Assembly: GCA_947456305.1 (NCBI GenBank)
Contig: CANGPN010000001.1
Span: 62,001-126,000, forward strand
Length of the DNA: 64,000 nt
Source: Comamonadaceae bacterium
GTDB taxonomy: Bacteria > Pseudomonadota > Gammaproteobacteria > Burkholderiales > Burkholderiaceae_C
Direction: 5' to 3'
The number at the start of each line of letters is the position of its first letter. The stretch's first letter is position 1. The translations under genes and the position numbers were made by a program. The notes beneath the pieces are model-generated. The model worked only from the letters and a program-made list of their open reading frames with translations, was not told where the DNA came from and made no database searches. This document shows positions 43,802-52,958 of the stretch, piece after piece.

Positions 43802-44896
43802 ATGAAGACCGAGAAATCCACATTCCCACTCAATGCCTGGTATGCAGCGGCCTACGACGTAGAAATCGGTCGTGAGTTGCTGCCCCGAACCATTTGCAAT
43901 CAAAAAATCGTCATGTACCGGCGGCTTGATGGACAGGCTGTGGCATTGCATGACGCTTGCTGGCACCGGTTGTTGCCGTTGTCGCAAGGCCGTTTACAAG
44001 GGGATGATGTGGTCTGCGGTTACCACGGGTTGGTCTACAACCCCGACGGAAAGTGCATACGCATGCCGAGTTTGCAAAAAATCAATTCGTCTGCGTGCGT
44101 TCGCAGTTTTCCTTTGGTGGAGAAGCACCGATTCATTTGGTTATGGATGGGTGACCCGGCATTGGCAGACCCGGCGCTGGTGCCTGACATGCATTGGAAC
44201 GACGACCCGGCCTGGGCGGGCGACGGCAAATTAATTACTGTGCAATGTGATTACAGGCTGGTGATAGACAACCTGATGGACTTGACCCACGAAACCTATG
44301 TGCATGGTTCAAGCATAGGCAACGAAGCCGTGGTGGAAGCGCCGTTTCAAGTCACGCACGATGACAAGCACGTCACCGTCACACGCTGGATGGACTACAT
44401 CGAAGCGCCACCGTTTTGGGCAGCGCAAATTCAACATGCCAGAAAGTACACCGGGGTTGTGGACCGCTGGCAAATCATCCGATTTGAAGCGCCCGCAACT
44501 GTGACCATCGATGTTGGTGTGGCACCTGCGGGCAGTGGCGCAATTCCCGCAGAGGGCAACGCTGGGGACCGTAGCCTTGGCGTGAACGGCTTTGTGCTCA
44601 ACACCATCACGCCGCAAACCGATGGCAGTTGCCACTATTTCTGGGCGTTTGCGCGCAACTACTGTTTGGGTGAACAAGCGCTGACACACCAGTTGCGCGA
44701 AGGCGTGGCGCGTATTTTTCGTGAGGATGAAGCAGTGCTTGAAGCCCAGCAGCAGGCCTTGGTGGATCATCCGGACTTGGGCTTTCATAACCTCAACATA
44801 GATGCGGGCGCGGTGCGCTCACGCCAACTGATCGATCGAATGATCGACAAAGAGGCATCAAGCCATGCGGTGATTCCCATTCGTGAAGTGGCATGA
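43802..44896 (+). CDS. vanA: VanA-type Rieske oxygenase (vanillate O-demethylase oxygenase subunit)
   Basis: A 364-residue Rieske non-haem iron oxygenase. The Rieske ligands are C53-W-H55 and C72-x2-H75 (ACWHRLLPLS, CGYHG). The catalytic iron ligands are His163 and His168 in MDLTHETYVH, with bridging Asp156. The NAWYAAAYDVEIG start and the overall length match vanillate O-demethylase, which turns vanillate into protocatechuate. No VanB reductase is nearby, so it must borrow one. There is no clear ribosome site. The stop overlaps the GntR start by 4 bases. Confidence 0.82.
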   Translation: MKTEKSTFPLNAWYAAAYDVEIGRELLPRTICNQKIVMYRRLDGQAVALHDACWHRLLPLSQGRLQGDDVVCGYHGLVYNPDGKCIRMPSLQKINSSACVRSFPLVEKHRFIWLWMGDPALADPALVPDMHWNDDPAWAGDGKLITVQCDYRLVIDNLMDLTHETYVHGSSIGNEAVVEAPFQVTHDDKHVTVTRWMDYIEAPPFWAAQIQHARKYTGVVDRWQIIRFEAPATVTIDVGVAPAGSGAIPAEGNAGDRSLGVNGFVLNTITPQTDGSCHYFWAFARNYCLGEQALTHQLREGVARIFREDEAVLEAQQQALVDHPDLGFHNLNIDAGAVRSRQLIDRMIDKEASSHAVIPIREVA

Positions 44897-45657
44897 CCAT
44901 GCCCACCAGCTTGAATACACCCACCGATAACCCCGCGCATTCACAAGCCGTACGCGCCCAACTGCGGTTGCGCGAAATGATTCTGGCCGCAGAACTCCCC
45001 GCAGGTGCGCGTATTGCAGAGCTCACCTTGGTTGACAAACTTGGCGTGTCACGCACACCTATACGCACTGCGTTGATGAAGTTGGAGCAAGAAGGTTTGC
45101 TAGAAGCGCTGGCCAATGGCGGTTATGCAGTGCGCACGTTTACTGAGCGCGATGTGTCAGATGCGATTGAATTGCGCGGTACTTTAGAAGGTCTGGCAAG
45201 CCGATTGGCCGCAGAGCGCGGTTGTGCGCCAGTCTTATTGAGCGAAGCGCGTGCGTGTTTAGCCAAGATTGACCAATTGCTGGCCACCGACAGTTTGAAC
45301 GAGGAAGCGTTCAGCGCCTATGTGGCTCACAACGAAACATTCCATGCCTTGTTGCAGGAAATGGCCGGCAGCGATGTGTTGCGCCGTGAATGGGAGCGCG
45401 TGGTGGGTTTGCCGTTTGCTTCGCCCTCCGGTTTCGTGTTGAGTCAGGCTCACACTTCTCAATCGCGTGACATGCTGATTGTTGCGCAGGACCAGCACCG
45501 CCAAGTGCTGCAAGCGATTGAACATCGCGAAGGTGCGCGTGCTGAATCCATCATGCGCGAGCATTCACGACTGGCCCAACGCAACCTCAGCGATGCCATG
45601 CGTCAAACTGATTTGGACAAAATGCCTGGTGTCAGGCTGATTCGCCGAAAGCAATGA
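44893..45657 (+). CDS. GntR-family regulator with FCD domain
   Basis: A 254-residue regulator. The N-terminal winged helix (KLGVSRTPIRTALMKLEQEG) is followed by an all-helical FCD ligand domain with candidate metal or ligand residues (SAYVAHNETFHALLQEMAGS). It overlaps the vanA stop by 4 bases, so it is made with VanA and probably controls it, as VanR does elsewhere. Paired GTATAC sites lie upstream of vanA. The Liv transporter genes follow 120 bases downstream. Confidence 0.92.
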   Translation: MTMPTSLNTPTDNPAHSQAVRAQLRLREMILAAELPAGARIAELTLVDKLGVSRTPIRTALMKLEQEGLLEALANGGYAVRTFTERDVSDAIELRGTLEGLASRLAAERGCAPVLLSEARACLAKIDQLLATDSLNEEAFSAYVAHNETFHALLQEMAGSDVLRREWERVVGLPFASPSGFVLSQAHTSQSRDMLIVAQDQHRQVLQAIEHREGARAESIMREHSRLAQRNLSDAMRQTDLDKMPGVRLIRRKQ

Positions 45658-45777
45658 ATGGAGTTGCACCTAAAATTTCATGGGTACATACAGCATTGCC
45701 TGCACATCACACACGCTTGGCCACTCCCAGTAACACTCGGTTAAGCTTCTCTTTTGTATTCGTCCCGGAGTTTTTGA

Positions 45778-46947
45778 ATGAAAACATTGTTTAATTTGCG
45801 TGCCTTGATCGTGGCTTTGGGCATGAGCGCGTTGGCTTCACAGGCTCAAGAAGTTTTCAAAATCGGTTTGATACTTCCCATGACAGGCCAGCAAGCCACT
45901 ACCGGCAAGCAAATTGAAGCAGCAGCCCGCTTGTACATGGCACAAAACGGCGACAAAGTAGCCGGTCGCAAAATTGAACTCATCATCAAAGACGATGGCG
46001 GCATGCCCGATGCGGCCAAACGCATCGCGCAAGAGTTGGTGGTGAATGACAAAGTCGGTGTGCTCGGTGGTTTTGGTTTGACACCGCTGGCGCTGGCCAC
46101 CGCACCCATTGCCACGCAATCCAAAACACCTATGGTGGTCATGGCCGCTGCCACCTCCATCATCACAGAAGCCTCTCCTTATATTGTGCGCACCAGTTTC
46201 ACGCTGGCGCAATGTTCGGTGGCCATGGGCGACTGGGCACCGAAAAACGGCATCAAGCGCGTGGTGACTTTGGTCAGTGATTACGGCCCCGGCATTGACG
46301 CTGAGCGTTTTTTCAAAGAACGTTTTTTACTCAACAGCGGACAGGTTGTCGAGAGTTTGCGTGTGCCTTTGCGCAACCCCGACTTCGCACCTTTTTTGCA
46401 AAAAGTGCGTGACCTCAAACCCGATGCATTGTTTGTGTTCGTCCCATCAGGTGCAGGCGCGGCAGTCATGAAGCAATTTTTAGAGCGCGGCATGGACAAG
46501 GCCGGTATCAAACTCATTGGCACTGGCGACATGACTGACGACGACCAGCTTAACGACATGGGCGATGGTGCGTTGGGCGTGGTCACCAGCCACCACTACT
46601 CAACAGTTCATCCTTCTGCTGTGAACAAGAAATTTGTGGATGCCTTCAAGAAAGCCAATAAAGGCATGCGTCCCAATTTCATGGCAGTCGGAGGATATGA
46701 CGGCATGCGCGTGATTTACGAAGCCTTGAAAAACACCAAAGGCGGACAGGGCGGCGGCGATGCTTTGCTGGCGGCCATGAAGGGACAAATTTTTGAGAGC
46801 CCGCGCGGACAAATATTCATTGATGCACAAACCCGTGACATCGTGCAAAACATTTATTTGCGTCGCGTCGAGAAAAAAGACGGCGAACTCTATAACGTCG
46901 AATTCGATGTGATCAAAGAAGTCAAAGACCCCGGCAAAACCAAGTAA
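45778..46947 (+). CDS. livK: Liv-type ABC transporter substrate-binding protein
   Basis: A 389-residue periplasmic receptor with a signal peptide (LIVALGMSALASQAQ) and the Peripla_BP_6 fold (KIGLILPMTGQQATTGKQIE, GGFGLTPLALATAPIA). It starts a five-gene transporter (KHMGF). Many Liv-type systems beside aromatic pathway genes carry aromatic acids rather than amino acids, and here the flanks are vanA and the pmd genes, so protocatechuate or vanillate is a reasonable guess. GGAG precedes the ATG. Confidence 0.92.
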   Translation: MKTLFNLRALIVALGMSALASQAQEVFKIGLILPMTGQQATTGKQIEAAARLYMAQNGDKVAGRKIELIIKDDGGMPDAAKRIAQELVVNDKVGVLGGFGLTPLALATAPIATQSKTPMVVMAAATSIITEASPYIVRTSFTLAQCSVAMGDWAPKNGIKRVVTLVSDYGPGIDAERFFKERFLLNSGQVVESLRVPLRNPDFAPFLQKVRDLKPDALFVFVPSGAGAAVMKQFLERGMDKAGIKLIGTGDMTDDDQLNDMGDGALGVVTSHHYSTVHPSAVNKKFVDAFKKANKGMRPNFMAVGGYDGMRVIYEALKNTKGGQGGGDALLAAMKGQIFESPRGQIFIDAQTRDIVQNIYLRRVEKKDGELYNVEFDVIKEVKDPGKTK

Positions 46948-46952
46948 AGCCC

Positions 46953-47816
46953 ATGTTGACACTGCTGTTTGATGGCGTTGCTTACGGCATGTTGCTGTTT
47001 GTACTGGCTATCGGTTTGTCCATCACGCTGGGTTTGATGAACTTCATCAACTTAGCGCACGGCGCTTTCGCCATGGCTGGCGGCTACACCTTGGTGTTGC
47101 TGATGCAAAAAGCAGGTTGGCCGTTTTTGCCCAGTGTGCTGATGTCGTTTGTGGTCAGCGCGGTTTTGGGTTTGATGTTAGAGGTCACGCTTTACAGGCG
47201 CATGTACAGCAAGCCGCATTTAGACCAGGTGCTGTTCTCCATTGGTTTGACATTCATGGCCGTGGCAGCAGTAGATTACTTTGTGGGCTCCACCCAGCAA
47301 CTGGTGCAACTGCCCGAGTATTTGAAAGGCCGAACCGAACTGTGGGACGGTGCCTTGGGCATGGGGCATTACCGGCTAGCCATCATCGCGGTGTGTGCTT
47401 TGCTCGCACTCGGGTTGCAATGGTTGCTTGTTCACACACGATTTGGTGCGCAACTGCGCGCATCGGTGGACGACAGACGCGTGGCAGCCGGTATGGGCAT
47501 CAACGTCAACACCATTTTCATGGCCACGTTCGCTGTGGGTTCAGGCTTGGCCGGTTTGGGCGGGGCATTGGGTGCTGAAGTGCTGGGACTCGATCCCATC
47601 TTTCCCTTGAAATTCATGATTTACTTTCTCATCGTTGTAGCTGTGGGCGGCACCAGTTCACTCACCGGCCCGTTGTTGGCCGCGTTGTTGCTCGGCATAG
47701 CGGATGTGGCTGGTAAATACTATGTGCCCAAGCTCGGTGCTTTCATTGTGTACACCTTGATGGTGTTGATACTCATGTGGCGACCGCAAGGTTTGTTTTC
47801 GCGGAGCAATGCATGA
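46953..47816 (+). CDS. livH: Liv-type ABC transporter permease
   Basis: A 287-residue inner-membrane permease with about eight hydrophobic segments. The N-terminal AIGLSITLGLMNFINLAHGAF is the LivH hallmark, with RASVDDRRVAAGMGINV as the coupling loop. It begins 5 bases after livK and overlaps livM by 4 bases. Length is normal. Confidence 0.94.
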   Translation: MLTLLFDGVAYGMLLFVLAIGLSITLGLMNFINLAHGAFAMAGGYTLVLLMQKAGWPFLPSVLMSFVVSAVLGLMLEVTLYRRMYSKPHLDQVLFSIGLTFMAVAAVDYFVGSTQQLVQLPEYLKGRTELWDGALGMGHYRLAIIAVCALLALGLQWLLVHTRFGAQLRASVDDRRVAAGMGINVNTIFMATFAVGSGLAGLGGALGAEVLGLDPIFPLKFMIYFLIVVAVGGTSSLTGPLLAALLLGIADVAGKYYVPKLGAFIVYTLMVLILMWRPQGLFSRSNA

Positions 47817-48772
47817 GCTCAGTGGCACACAGTCTTCGCTCAGGTGCACGCGCTCGTTGGTGGGAATTTGCCATCTGGTTGCTGCTGCTGGCCTTGCCTT
47901 TGCTGCTGCCTCAGCATTCGCTGCTGATCAGCGAAATCACCATCATTGCCATGTTCGCCATGTCGCTTGATTTGGTGTTGGGATACAGCGGCATTGTGTC
48001 GCTGGGACATGCAGCGTTTTTCGGTGCCGGTGCTTATGCTGCTGCGCTGTTTGCCAAACACATCAACCCGGATCCCTTGCTCGGCTTAGCTGTGGCCACT
48101 GCGCTCACCGCAGTGCTGGGTTTGCTGTGCAGTCCGGGCATCTTGCGTGGCTCTGACCTGACCCGTTTGATGGTGACCTTGGGCATCGCTTTGATCTTGC
48201 AAGAACTGGCCAACAAAATGGACCACATCACCGGTGGTGCCGATGGTTTGCAAGGTGTGATCATGGGGCCGGTGCTGGGCCGGTTTGAATTTGATTTGAT
48301 GGGTCAAACAGCGGCTTGGTATGCGTTGGCGATTACCTTGTTTGTTTTTTTGCTGCTGCGCCGCTTGGTGCATTCGCCCTTTGGCTTCAGCTTGAAAGCC
48401 ATTCGCGATAACCGCTTGCGCGCACAAGCCATTGGCATACCTGTGCATGCCCGCTTGGTAGCGGTGTACACGCTGGCTGCCGCGATTGCCGGTTTGGCCG
48501 GTGGCATGCAGGCGCAAACCACCGGGTTTGCGTCATTGGATGTTTTTGGTTTCGACCGTTCTGCCGATGTGTTGTTGATGTTGGTGATAGGCGGCACGGG
48601 TTGGTTGTGGGGCGGTCTCATCGGTGCCGTGGTGTTTAAAACACTGCACAGTCTGGTGTCTGCGTTGACACCGCAGTATTGGACGTTTTGGATTGGCTTG
48701 TTTCTGGTGTTGTTGATGTTGGTCGGGCGTGAAAAATTGTTGCGCCCGTGGACCTGGGGGCAGCGCTCATGA
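47813..48772 (+). CDS. livM: Liv-type ABC transporter permease
   Basis: A 319-residue second permease. The segment AMSLDLVLGYSGIVSLGHAA is the LivM signature, and the coupling loop SLKAIRDNRLRAQAIGIPV is present. ATG 47813 sits in an ATGA overlap with livH; upstream in-frame codons lie inside livH and are not used. Its own stop overlaps the livG start in the same way. Confidence 0.94.
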   Translation: MSSVAHSLRSGARARWWEFAIWLLLLALPLLLPQHSLLISEITIIAMFAMSLDLVLGYSGIVSLGHAAFFGAGAYAAALFAKHINPDPLLGLAVATALTAVLGLLCSPGILRGSDLTRLMVTLGIALILQELANKMDHITGGADGLQGVIMGPVLGRFEFDLMGQTAAWYALAITLFVFLLLRRLVHSPFGFSLKAIRDNRLRAQAIGIPVHARLVAVYTLAAAIAGLAGGMQAQTTGFASLDVFGFDRSADVLLMLVIGGTGWLWGGLIGAVVFKTLHSLVSALTPQYWTFWIGLFLVLLMLVGREKLLRPWTWGQRS

Positions 48773-49530
48773 ACCAAGACACCGTGCTCTCTTGCAGTGG
48801 ATTGCTGAAAACTTTTGGCGGCATCACCGCCACCGACAACGTCAGTTTGCAATTGCAGCGCGGTGCGCGCCATGCGCTCATCGGACCCAACGGGGCGGGC
48901 AAAACCACCTTGATCAATTTACTCACCGGCGTGTTGACACCAACCGCCGGGCGCATTGATTTGTTGGGCGAGGACATCAGCCACTTGCTGCCTCACCAGC
49001 GCGTGCAACGCGGCTTGGTGCGCACTTTTCAAATCAACCAATTGTTTGATGGACTCACACCATTGCAAACCTTGGCAATGACGGTGTCGCAGCAACTCGG
49101 TTTGGGTGCATCATTGTGGAGTGCGCTCGGACAAGACAGACGAGTGACAGAGCGCTGCGAACAATTGTTGGCGCAATTTCATCTCACAGAAGTGATGGAT
49201 TTGCCTACGCCGCAATTGGCATATGGCAAACGCCGCTTGTTGGAAATGGCGATTGCTTTGGCCAGCGAGCCGCGCGTGTTGTTGTTGGACGAACCGGTGG
49301 CCGGTGTGCCAGCGGGTGAACGTGAAGAATTGCTGCAAACCGTTGCCAACTTACCTGCGGATGTGAGCGTGCTCTTGATTGAGCACGACATGGATTTGGT
49401 GTTCAGTTTTGCCAGCCGCATGACGGTATTGGTGAACGGTGCGGTTCTCACCGAGGGCACGCCCGAGCAAATTGCAGCCGACCCGCGCGTGCGTGAGGTG
49501 TATCTGGGGCATGGGGATGCACATGGCTGA
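48769..49530 (+). CDS. livG: Liv-type ABC transporter ATPase
   Basis: A 253-residue ATPase. It has the Walker A GPNGAGKTTLINLL near residue 43 and Walker B VLLLDEPVAG near 170, but the usual LSGGQ signature is degenerate (TPQLAYGKRRLLEMA), as is common in LivG. ATG 48769 overlaps livM. livF starts 7 bases before its stop. Confidence 0.94.
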   Translation: MNQDTVLSCSGLLKTFGGITATDNVSLQLQRGARHALIGPNGAGKTTLINLLTGVLTPTAGRIDLLGEDISHLLPHQRVQRGLVRTFQINQLFDGLTPLQTLAMTVSQQLGLGASLWSALGQDRRVTERCEQLLAQFHLTEVMDLPTPQLAYGKRRLLEMAIALASEPRVLLLDEPVAGVPAGEREELLQTVANLPADVSVLLIEHDMDLVFSFASRMTVLVNGAVLTEGTPEQIAADPRVREVYLGHGDAHG

Positions 49531-50233
49531 TTTTTTGCAATTAGAAAATGTCACCGCCGGTTATGGCGAAGCCGTGGTGTTGAACCAGGTCAACTTTTCT
49601 TTGGCCGCAGGTGAAACACTGGCCTTGCTGGGGCGCAACGGCACGGGCAAAACCACTTTGATCAATACACTCGCCGGGGCTACGAGCCAGCATGCAGGCA
49701 GCATCACCTTAGATGGCGTGGCTTTGCATCGCTTGCCTTCACACGCGCGTGCAGCCGCTGGCATTGGTTGGGTGCCGCAAGAGCGCAATATTTTCAAATC
49801 ACTGAGCGTGTTGGAAAACCTCACCGCAGTGGCTCGTCCAGGTGCATGGAACCCGAAGCGCGTGTTTGAAATGTTTCCGCGCTTGGCAGAGCGCCAAGCC
49901 AATATGGGCAACCAGTTGTCCGGCGGTGAGCAACAAATGTTGGCGGTCGGTCGTGCGTTGGTGCTTAACCCGAAATTACTTTTATTGGATGAACCTTTGG
50001 AAGGTTTGGCCCCCATCATTGTGGAAGAGTTGTTGCGGGCTATCAAGCGCATCACCCGTGAAGAAGGCATGTCTGCCATCATCGTCGAGCAACACCCGCA
50101 AGCCATTCTGGCCATCAGCCATCAAGCCGTGGTGTTGGACCAAGGCCAAGTGATTCACAGCGGCAGTGCGGTTGAACTGTTGCAACAAACTGAACGCTTG
50201 GATCAGTTACTCGGTGTGAAAAGCCATGCTTGA
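49523..50233 (+). CDS. livF: Liv-type ABC transporter ATPase
   Basis: A 236-residue ATPase with Walker A GRNGTGKTTLINTL, signature LSGGEQQMLAVGRAL and Walker B LLLLDEPLEGLAP, all intact. Of the in-frame ATGs at 49511, 49517 and 49523, the last has GGGG 6 bases upstream and gives the family start MADFLQLENVTAGYGEA. Its stop overlaps the next gene, a prepilin peptidase, by 8 bases. Confidence 0.94.
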   Translation: MADFLQLENVTAGYGEAVVLNQVNFSLAAGETLALLGRNGTGKTTLINTLAGATSQHAGSITLDGVALHRLPSHARAAAGIGWVPQERNIFKSLSVLENLTAVARPGAWNPKRVFEMFPRLAERQANMGNQLSGGEQQMLAVGRALVLNPKLLLLDEPLEGLAPIIVEELLRAIKRITREEGMSAIIVEQHPQAILAISHQAVVLDQGQVIHSGSAVELLQQTERLDQLLGVKSHA

Positions 50234-51086
50234 GTTGTCCGGGCTGCATGATGCACTTACATCGTCTGCGTGGACGTGGCCTGTGATCTTCGGTCTGATC
50301 GGTTTGCAAATTGGCAGCTTCATCAACCTGTTGGTCTGGCGCTTGCCGCAAATGATGCAGCGTGACTGGGAGCAGCAATGCGCTGAGCTTCAAGGCGCTT
50401 CAACAGCCGATACGCCTGTGTTCAATCTGGCCACGCCGGGATCGCAGTGCACCTCATGCCACACACCGCTTCGTGCACGCGATCTGGTGCCCGTGTTGAG
50501 TTTTGTGTTTCTCAAAGGTCGCTGCGGCTATTGCAACGCCAAAGTGTCATGGCGTTATCCGTTGGTAGAACTGGCTGTGGCATTGCTGTGGACTTTTTGC
50601 GCTTGGCATTGGGGCTTGAGTTGGACCGCGTTGGCCTGGGCCGGTTTTGCCACCACGCTGCTGGCGCTGGGCTTGATCGATGCAGACACCATGTTGTTAC
50701 CCGACAGCCTGACCTTGCCTTTGGTGTGGGCCGGTGTGTTGCTGGCCTCGGTTGGCGTGATTAATTTGACCTTGGAACAAAGCGTGTGGGGTGCGGCCCT
50801 CGGGTATGGCGTGATGTGGCTGATACAAAGTGTGTTCGGCGCATTGACCGGCAAACAAGGCATGGGCGCAGGAGATTTCAAACTGCTGGCCGCTTTGGGC
50901 GCGTGGTTGGGTTGGATGGCATTGCCTGTGTTGGTGTTGATAGCTTCGGTCAGCGGCGTGTTGTTGGCACTGCTTTGGCGCTGGCGTGGTCGCTTGCAAG
51001 CAGGTGAGCCCATGCCGTTTGGTCCACAACTGGTTTTTGCGGGATTGCTGTGTGCGTTTAAATCGGGTGTGGATGGTTTTTTTTGA
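50226..51086 (+). CDS. pilD: Prepilin peptidase (A24 family, PilD-like)
   Basis: A 286-residue inner-membrane aspartyl protease that cleaves and N-methylates type IV prepilins and type II secretion pseudopilins. The zinc-type pairs CTSC and CGYC frame the methylase domain. The catalytic aspartates are in LIDADTMLLPD and GMGAGDFKLL, and PFGP near the end is conserved. About seven membrane segments are visible. It normally lies with pilB/pilC; here it is fused into an aromatic-uptake operon by an 8-base overlap with livF, which is odd. Confidence 0.93.
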   Translation: MLELSGLHDALTSSAWTWPVIFGLIGLQIGSFINLLVWRLPQMMQRDWEQQCAELQGASTADTPVFNLATPGSQCTSCHTPLRARDLVPVLSFVFLKGRCGYCNAKVSWRYPLVELAVALLWTFCAWHWGLSWTALAWAGFATTLLALGLIDADTMLLPDSLTLPLVWAGVLLASVGVINLTLEQSVWGAALGYGVMWLIQSVFGALTGKQGMGAGDFKLLAALGAWLGWMALPVLVLIASVSGVLLALLWRWRGRLQAGEPMPFGPQLVFAGLLCAFKSGVDGFF

Positions 51087-51150
51087 TCGGTGGGCGGGGT
51101 GCGCCATGGCCCATTCATTCAAGCAATAGGTTTTCTGGAGTGAACAAAGT

Positions 51151-52185
51151 ATGAGTTTAGTTATTGATTGCCACGGCCACTACACCACCGCGCCCAAAGC
51201 GCTGGAAGACTGGCGTAACCGCCAAATCGCAGGCATCAAAGACCCGGCCAGCATGCCGCATGCATCCGACTTGAAGATCAGCGATGACGATTTGCGCCAC
51301 AGCATTGAAACCAACCAATTGCGCTTAATGCGCGAGCGCGGCAGTGACATCACATTGTTCTCGCCGCGTGCCTCCTTCATGGCGCACCACATTGGCGACT
51401 TTGCGGTGTCATCCACTTGGGCGGCGATTTGCAACGAGCTTTGTTTTCGCGTTTCCACTTTGTTCCCCGATCACTTTGTGCCCGTGGCCATGCTGCCGCA
51501 GTCGCCCGGTGTAGACCCAGCCACTTGCATTCCAGAGTTGGAAAAATGCGTCAAAGAATACGGCGCGGTCGGCATCAACCTCAACCCCGATCCTTCAGGC
51601 GGTCACTGGACCAGCCCGCCTTTGAGTGATAAACACTGGTACCCGATTTACGAAAAAATGGTCGAGTACGACTTGCCCGCCATGATCCACGTGTCCACCA
51701 GTTGCAATGCGTGTTTTCACACCACCGGTGCGCATTATTTGAATGCCGACACCACCGCCTTCATGCAATGCCTGACCAGCGATTTATTCAAAGATTTTCC
51801 GACGCTGAAGTTTTTGATTCCACACGGTGGCGGTGCCGTGCCTTACCACTGGGGTCGTTTTCGCGGTCTGGCGCAAGAGTTGAAAAAACCCTTGCTTGAA
51901 GAGCACCTACTCAACAATATTTATTTCGATACCTGCGTCTACCACCAACCCGGCATCGATTTGCTCAACACCGTCATCCCCGTGAAAAACGTGTTGTTTG
52001 CGTCTGAAATGATTGGCGCGGTGCGCGGCATAGACCCGCAAACCGGTCACTATTACGACGACACCAAACGCTATATTGCCAACAGCACTTTGCTGTCAGA
52101 GGCCGACCGACATGAGATTTTTGAAGCCAACGCACGGCGTGTGTTTTCGCGCCTGGATGCGCGTTTGAAACAGAAAGGTGTGTGA
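51151..52185 (+). CDS. ligJ: 4-Oxalomesaconate hydratase
   Basis: A 344-residue amidohydrolase-fold hydratase of the protocatechuate 4,5-cleavage route (LigJ/PmdE), forming 4-carboxy-4-hydroxy-2-oxoadipate. Metal-site residues are in VIDCHGHY (His8, His10), [19 protein letters not shown] and [14 protein letters not shown], the last a LigJ hallmark. TGGAG lies upstream of the ATG. ligK follows with 1 base between stop and start. The gap to pilD is only 64 bases, so it may be read from the liv operon. Confidence 0.9.
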   Translation: MSLVIDCHGHYTTAPKALEDWRNRQIAGIKDPASMPHASDLKISDDDLRHSIETNQLRLMRERGSDITLFSPRASFMAHHIGDFAVSSTWAAICNELCFRVSTLFPDHFVPVAMLPQSPGVDPATCIPELEKCVKEYGAVGINLNPDPSGGHWTSPPLSDKHWYPIYEKMVEYDLPAMIHVSTSCNACFHTTGAHYLNADTTAFMQCLTSDLFKDFPTLKFLIPHGGGAVPYHWGRFRGLAQELKKPLLEEHLLNNIYFDTCVYHQPGIDLLNTVIPVKNVLFASEMIGAVRGIDPQTGHYYDDTKRYIANSTLLSEADRHEIFEANARRVFSRLDARLKQKGV

Positions 52186-52186
52186 C

Positions 52187-52873
52187 ATGCATTACCCCTT
52201 AGGCACAGTGAAGCGCAATATTCAACGCGCGGATAAAACAGCGACAGAACAACTGGCGAAATTCGGTGTAGCCACGGTGCACGAAGCCATGGGGCGTTTG
52301 GGCTTGATGCATACCGTCATGCGCCCGATTTACGCCGGTGCGCGTGTCAGCGGCACGGCGGTCACCGTGTTGCTGCACCCCGGCGACAACTGGATGATGC
52401 ATGTGGTGGCCGAATTGATTCAACCCGGCGATATCGTGGTGGCTGCGATTACCGCGCCGTGTACCGATGGGTATTTCGGAGATTTGCTAGCCACCTCATT
52501 CATGGCGCGTGGTGCCCGTGCGTTGGTGATTGATGCAGGTGTGCGCGACATTGCAGAACTCACGCAGATGGGCTTTCCCGTGTGGAGCCGCGCCATCAGC
52601 GCCAAAGGCACCATCAAAGCCACCGTGGGCTCGGCCAATGTGCCGGTGGTGTGCGCAGGCGCAGCGGTCAACCCCGGCGATGTCATCGTCGCCGATGACG
52701 ATGGCGTCGTGGTGGTGCCTGCATCTATCGCACAGCAAGTGGCAGATGCCGCTGAAGCCCGCGAAGCGCTTGAAGGCGAGAAGCGCGCCAAGCTCGCTTC
52801 GGGCGTGCTGGGCTTGGACATGTACAAAATGCGCGAGGGCTTAGAGAAGGCCGGTTTGAAGTACATCGATTGA
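52187..52873 (+). CDS. ligK: 4-Carboxy-4-hydroxy-2-oxoadipate aldolase / oxaloacetate decarboxylase
   Basis: A 228-residue RraA-fold aldolase (LigK/PmdF/GalC type) that splits the C6 intermediate into pyruvate and oxaloacetate. Motifs are [15 protein letters not shown] near residue 26 and the enolate-binding segment [17 protein letters not shown] near 110. ATG 52187 gives the family start; a GTG at 52178 overlaps ligJ and is less likely. It is followed 85 bases later by the DUF1932-type gene. Confidence 0.92.
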   Translation: MHYPLGTVKRNIQRADKTATEQLAKFGVATVHEAMGRLGLMHTVMRPIYAGARVSGTAVTVLLHPGDNWMMHVVAELIQPGDIVVAAITAPCTDGYFGDLLATSFMARGARALVIDAGVRDIAELTQMGFPVWSRAISAKGTIKATVGSANVPVVCAGAAVNPGDVIVADDDGVVVVPASIAQQVADAAEAREALEGEKRAKLASGVLGLDMYKMREGLEKAGLKYID

Positions 52874-52958
52874 TGAGATATCCCAGCATGACGGTATTTG
52901 CCTTGCATTCAGTCCTTGTGCATTCAAGGCCTACATGTGTGTGCCGTGAGGTGAAGGC

